From: Microbacteriaceae bacterium
GTDB taxonomy: Bacteria > Actinomycetota > Actinomycetes > Actinomycetales > Microbacteriaceae
Assembly (NCBI GenBank): GCA_017744755.1
Contig: JAGIAU010000157.1
Location: forward strand, 1-5,225
DNA: 5,225 bases
Direction of reading: 5' to 3'
Shown here: positions 5,183 to 5,225 of the stretch, in pieces
Layout of the letters: each line of letters starts with the position of its first letter
Position numbering within the stretch: the first letter of the stretch is position 1
The notes under the pieces: generated by a model
What the model was told of the DNA's origin: nothing
The model's input: only the letters and a program-made list of their open reading frames with translations
Database searches by the model: none
Made by a program: the position numbers and the translations under genes

Positions 5183-5225
5183 TCTGCGTCCGCTCAGGGC
5201 GAAAGTCGCCCTGAGCGGACGCAGA
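5183..5225. terminator. Perfect 20-bp inverted repeat after the second TetR gene
   Basis: Arm 5183-5202 is the exact reverse complement of arm 5206-5225, with a 3-nt loop AAG. It begins 32 nt after the TetR stop codon and can form a very stable hairpin, so a terminator role is plausible. The right arm touches the window end and the repeat may extend further. An extra copy of CGCTCAGGG (5171-5179) repeats the sequence at 5191-5199. The near-perfect symmetry also fits a dispersed palindromic intergenic repeat. Confidence 0.65.

Overview
This window is very GC-rich, and codon third positions are almost always G or C. F420-dependent oxidoreductase and UPF0182 families are present. Together these point to an actinobacterial chromosome, probably Microbacteriaceae or a near relative; that placement is inference from composition and gene families. 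No tRNA, rRNA, CRISPR array, insertion sequence or origin was seen.

Layout. Positions 1-224 hold the 3' end of a plus-strand gene resembling the C-terminus of a UPF0182 membrane protein, closed by a strong hairpin. Module A (about 298-3531) is centred on a minus-strand TetR repressor gene (2020-2586). Downstream of it on the same strand lie a 52-codon single-pass membrane protein (1766-1924) and a 14-helix DHA2-type MFS exporter (298-1752). Divergent from the repressor is an F420-dependent LLM-class oxidoreductase of the MSMEG_4141 type (2656-3531). Two copies of the same inverted repeat, GAGTG-N6-CACTC followed by ACT, sit before the small membrane protein gene and in the repressor/oxidoreductase intergenic region. 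The repressor therefore probably controls itself, the pump and the oxidoreductase as one regulon.

Module B (3577-5150) is a divergent pair: an alpha/beta hydrolase on minus and a second TetR regulator on plus. Their intergenic region holds a perfect 16-bp palindrome, TAGAACGATCGTTCTA, plus two diverged copies. One of these overlaps the hydrolase promoter (TTGACA-N18-TACGTT) and one overlaps the regulator's -10 box (TAGAAT). A convergent hairpin at 3535-3564 separates modules A and B. A perfect 20-bp inverted repeat ends the window.

Biologically this looks like two chemically inducible detoxification modules: efflux plus F420-linked redox chemistry, and hydrolysis. The ligands cannot be read from the sequence. 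The protein families are known. The less ordinary points are the operator architecture, the apparently leaderless repressor genes and the tiny membrane protein in front of the pump.
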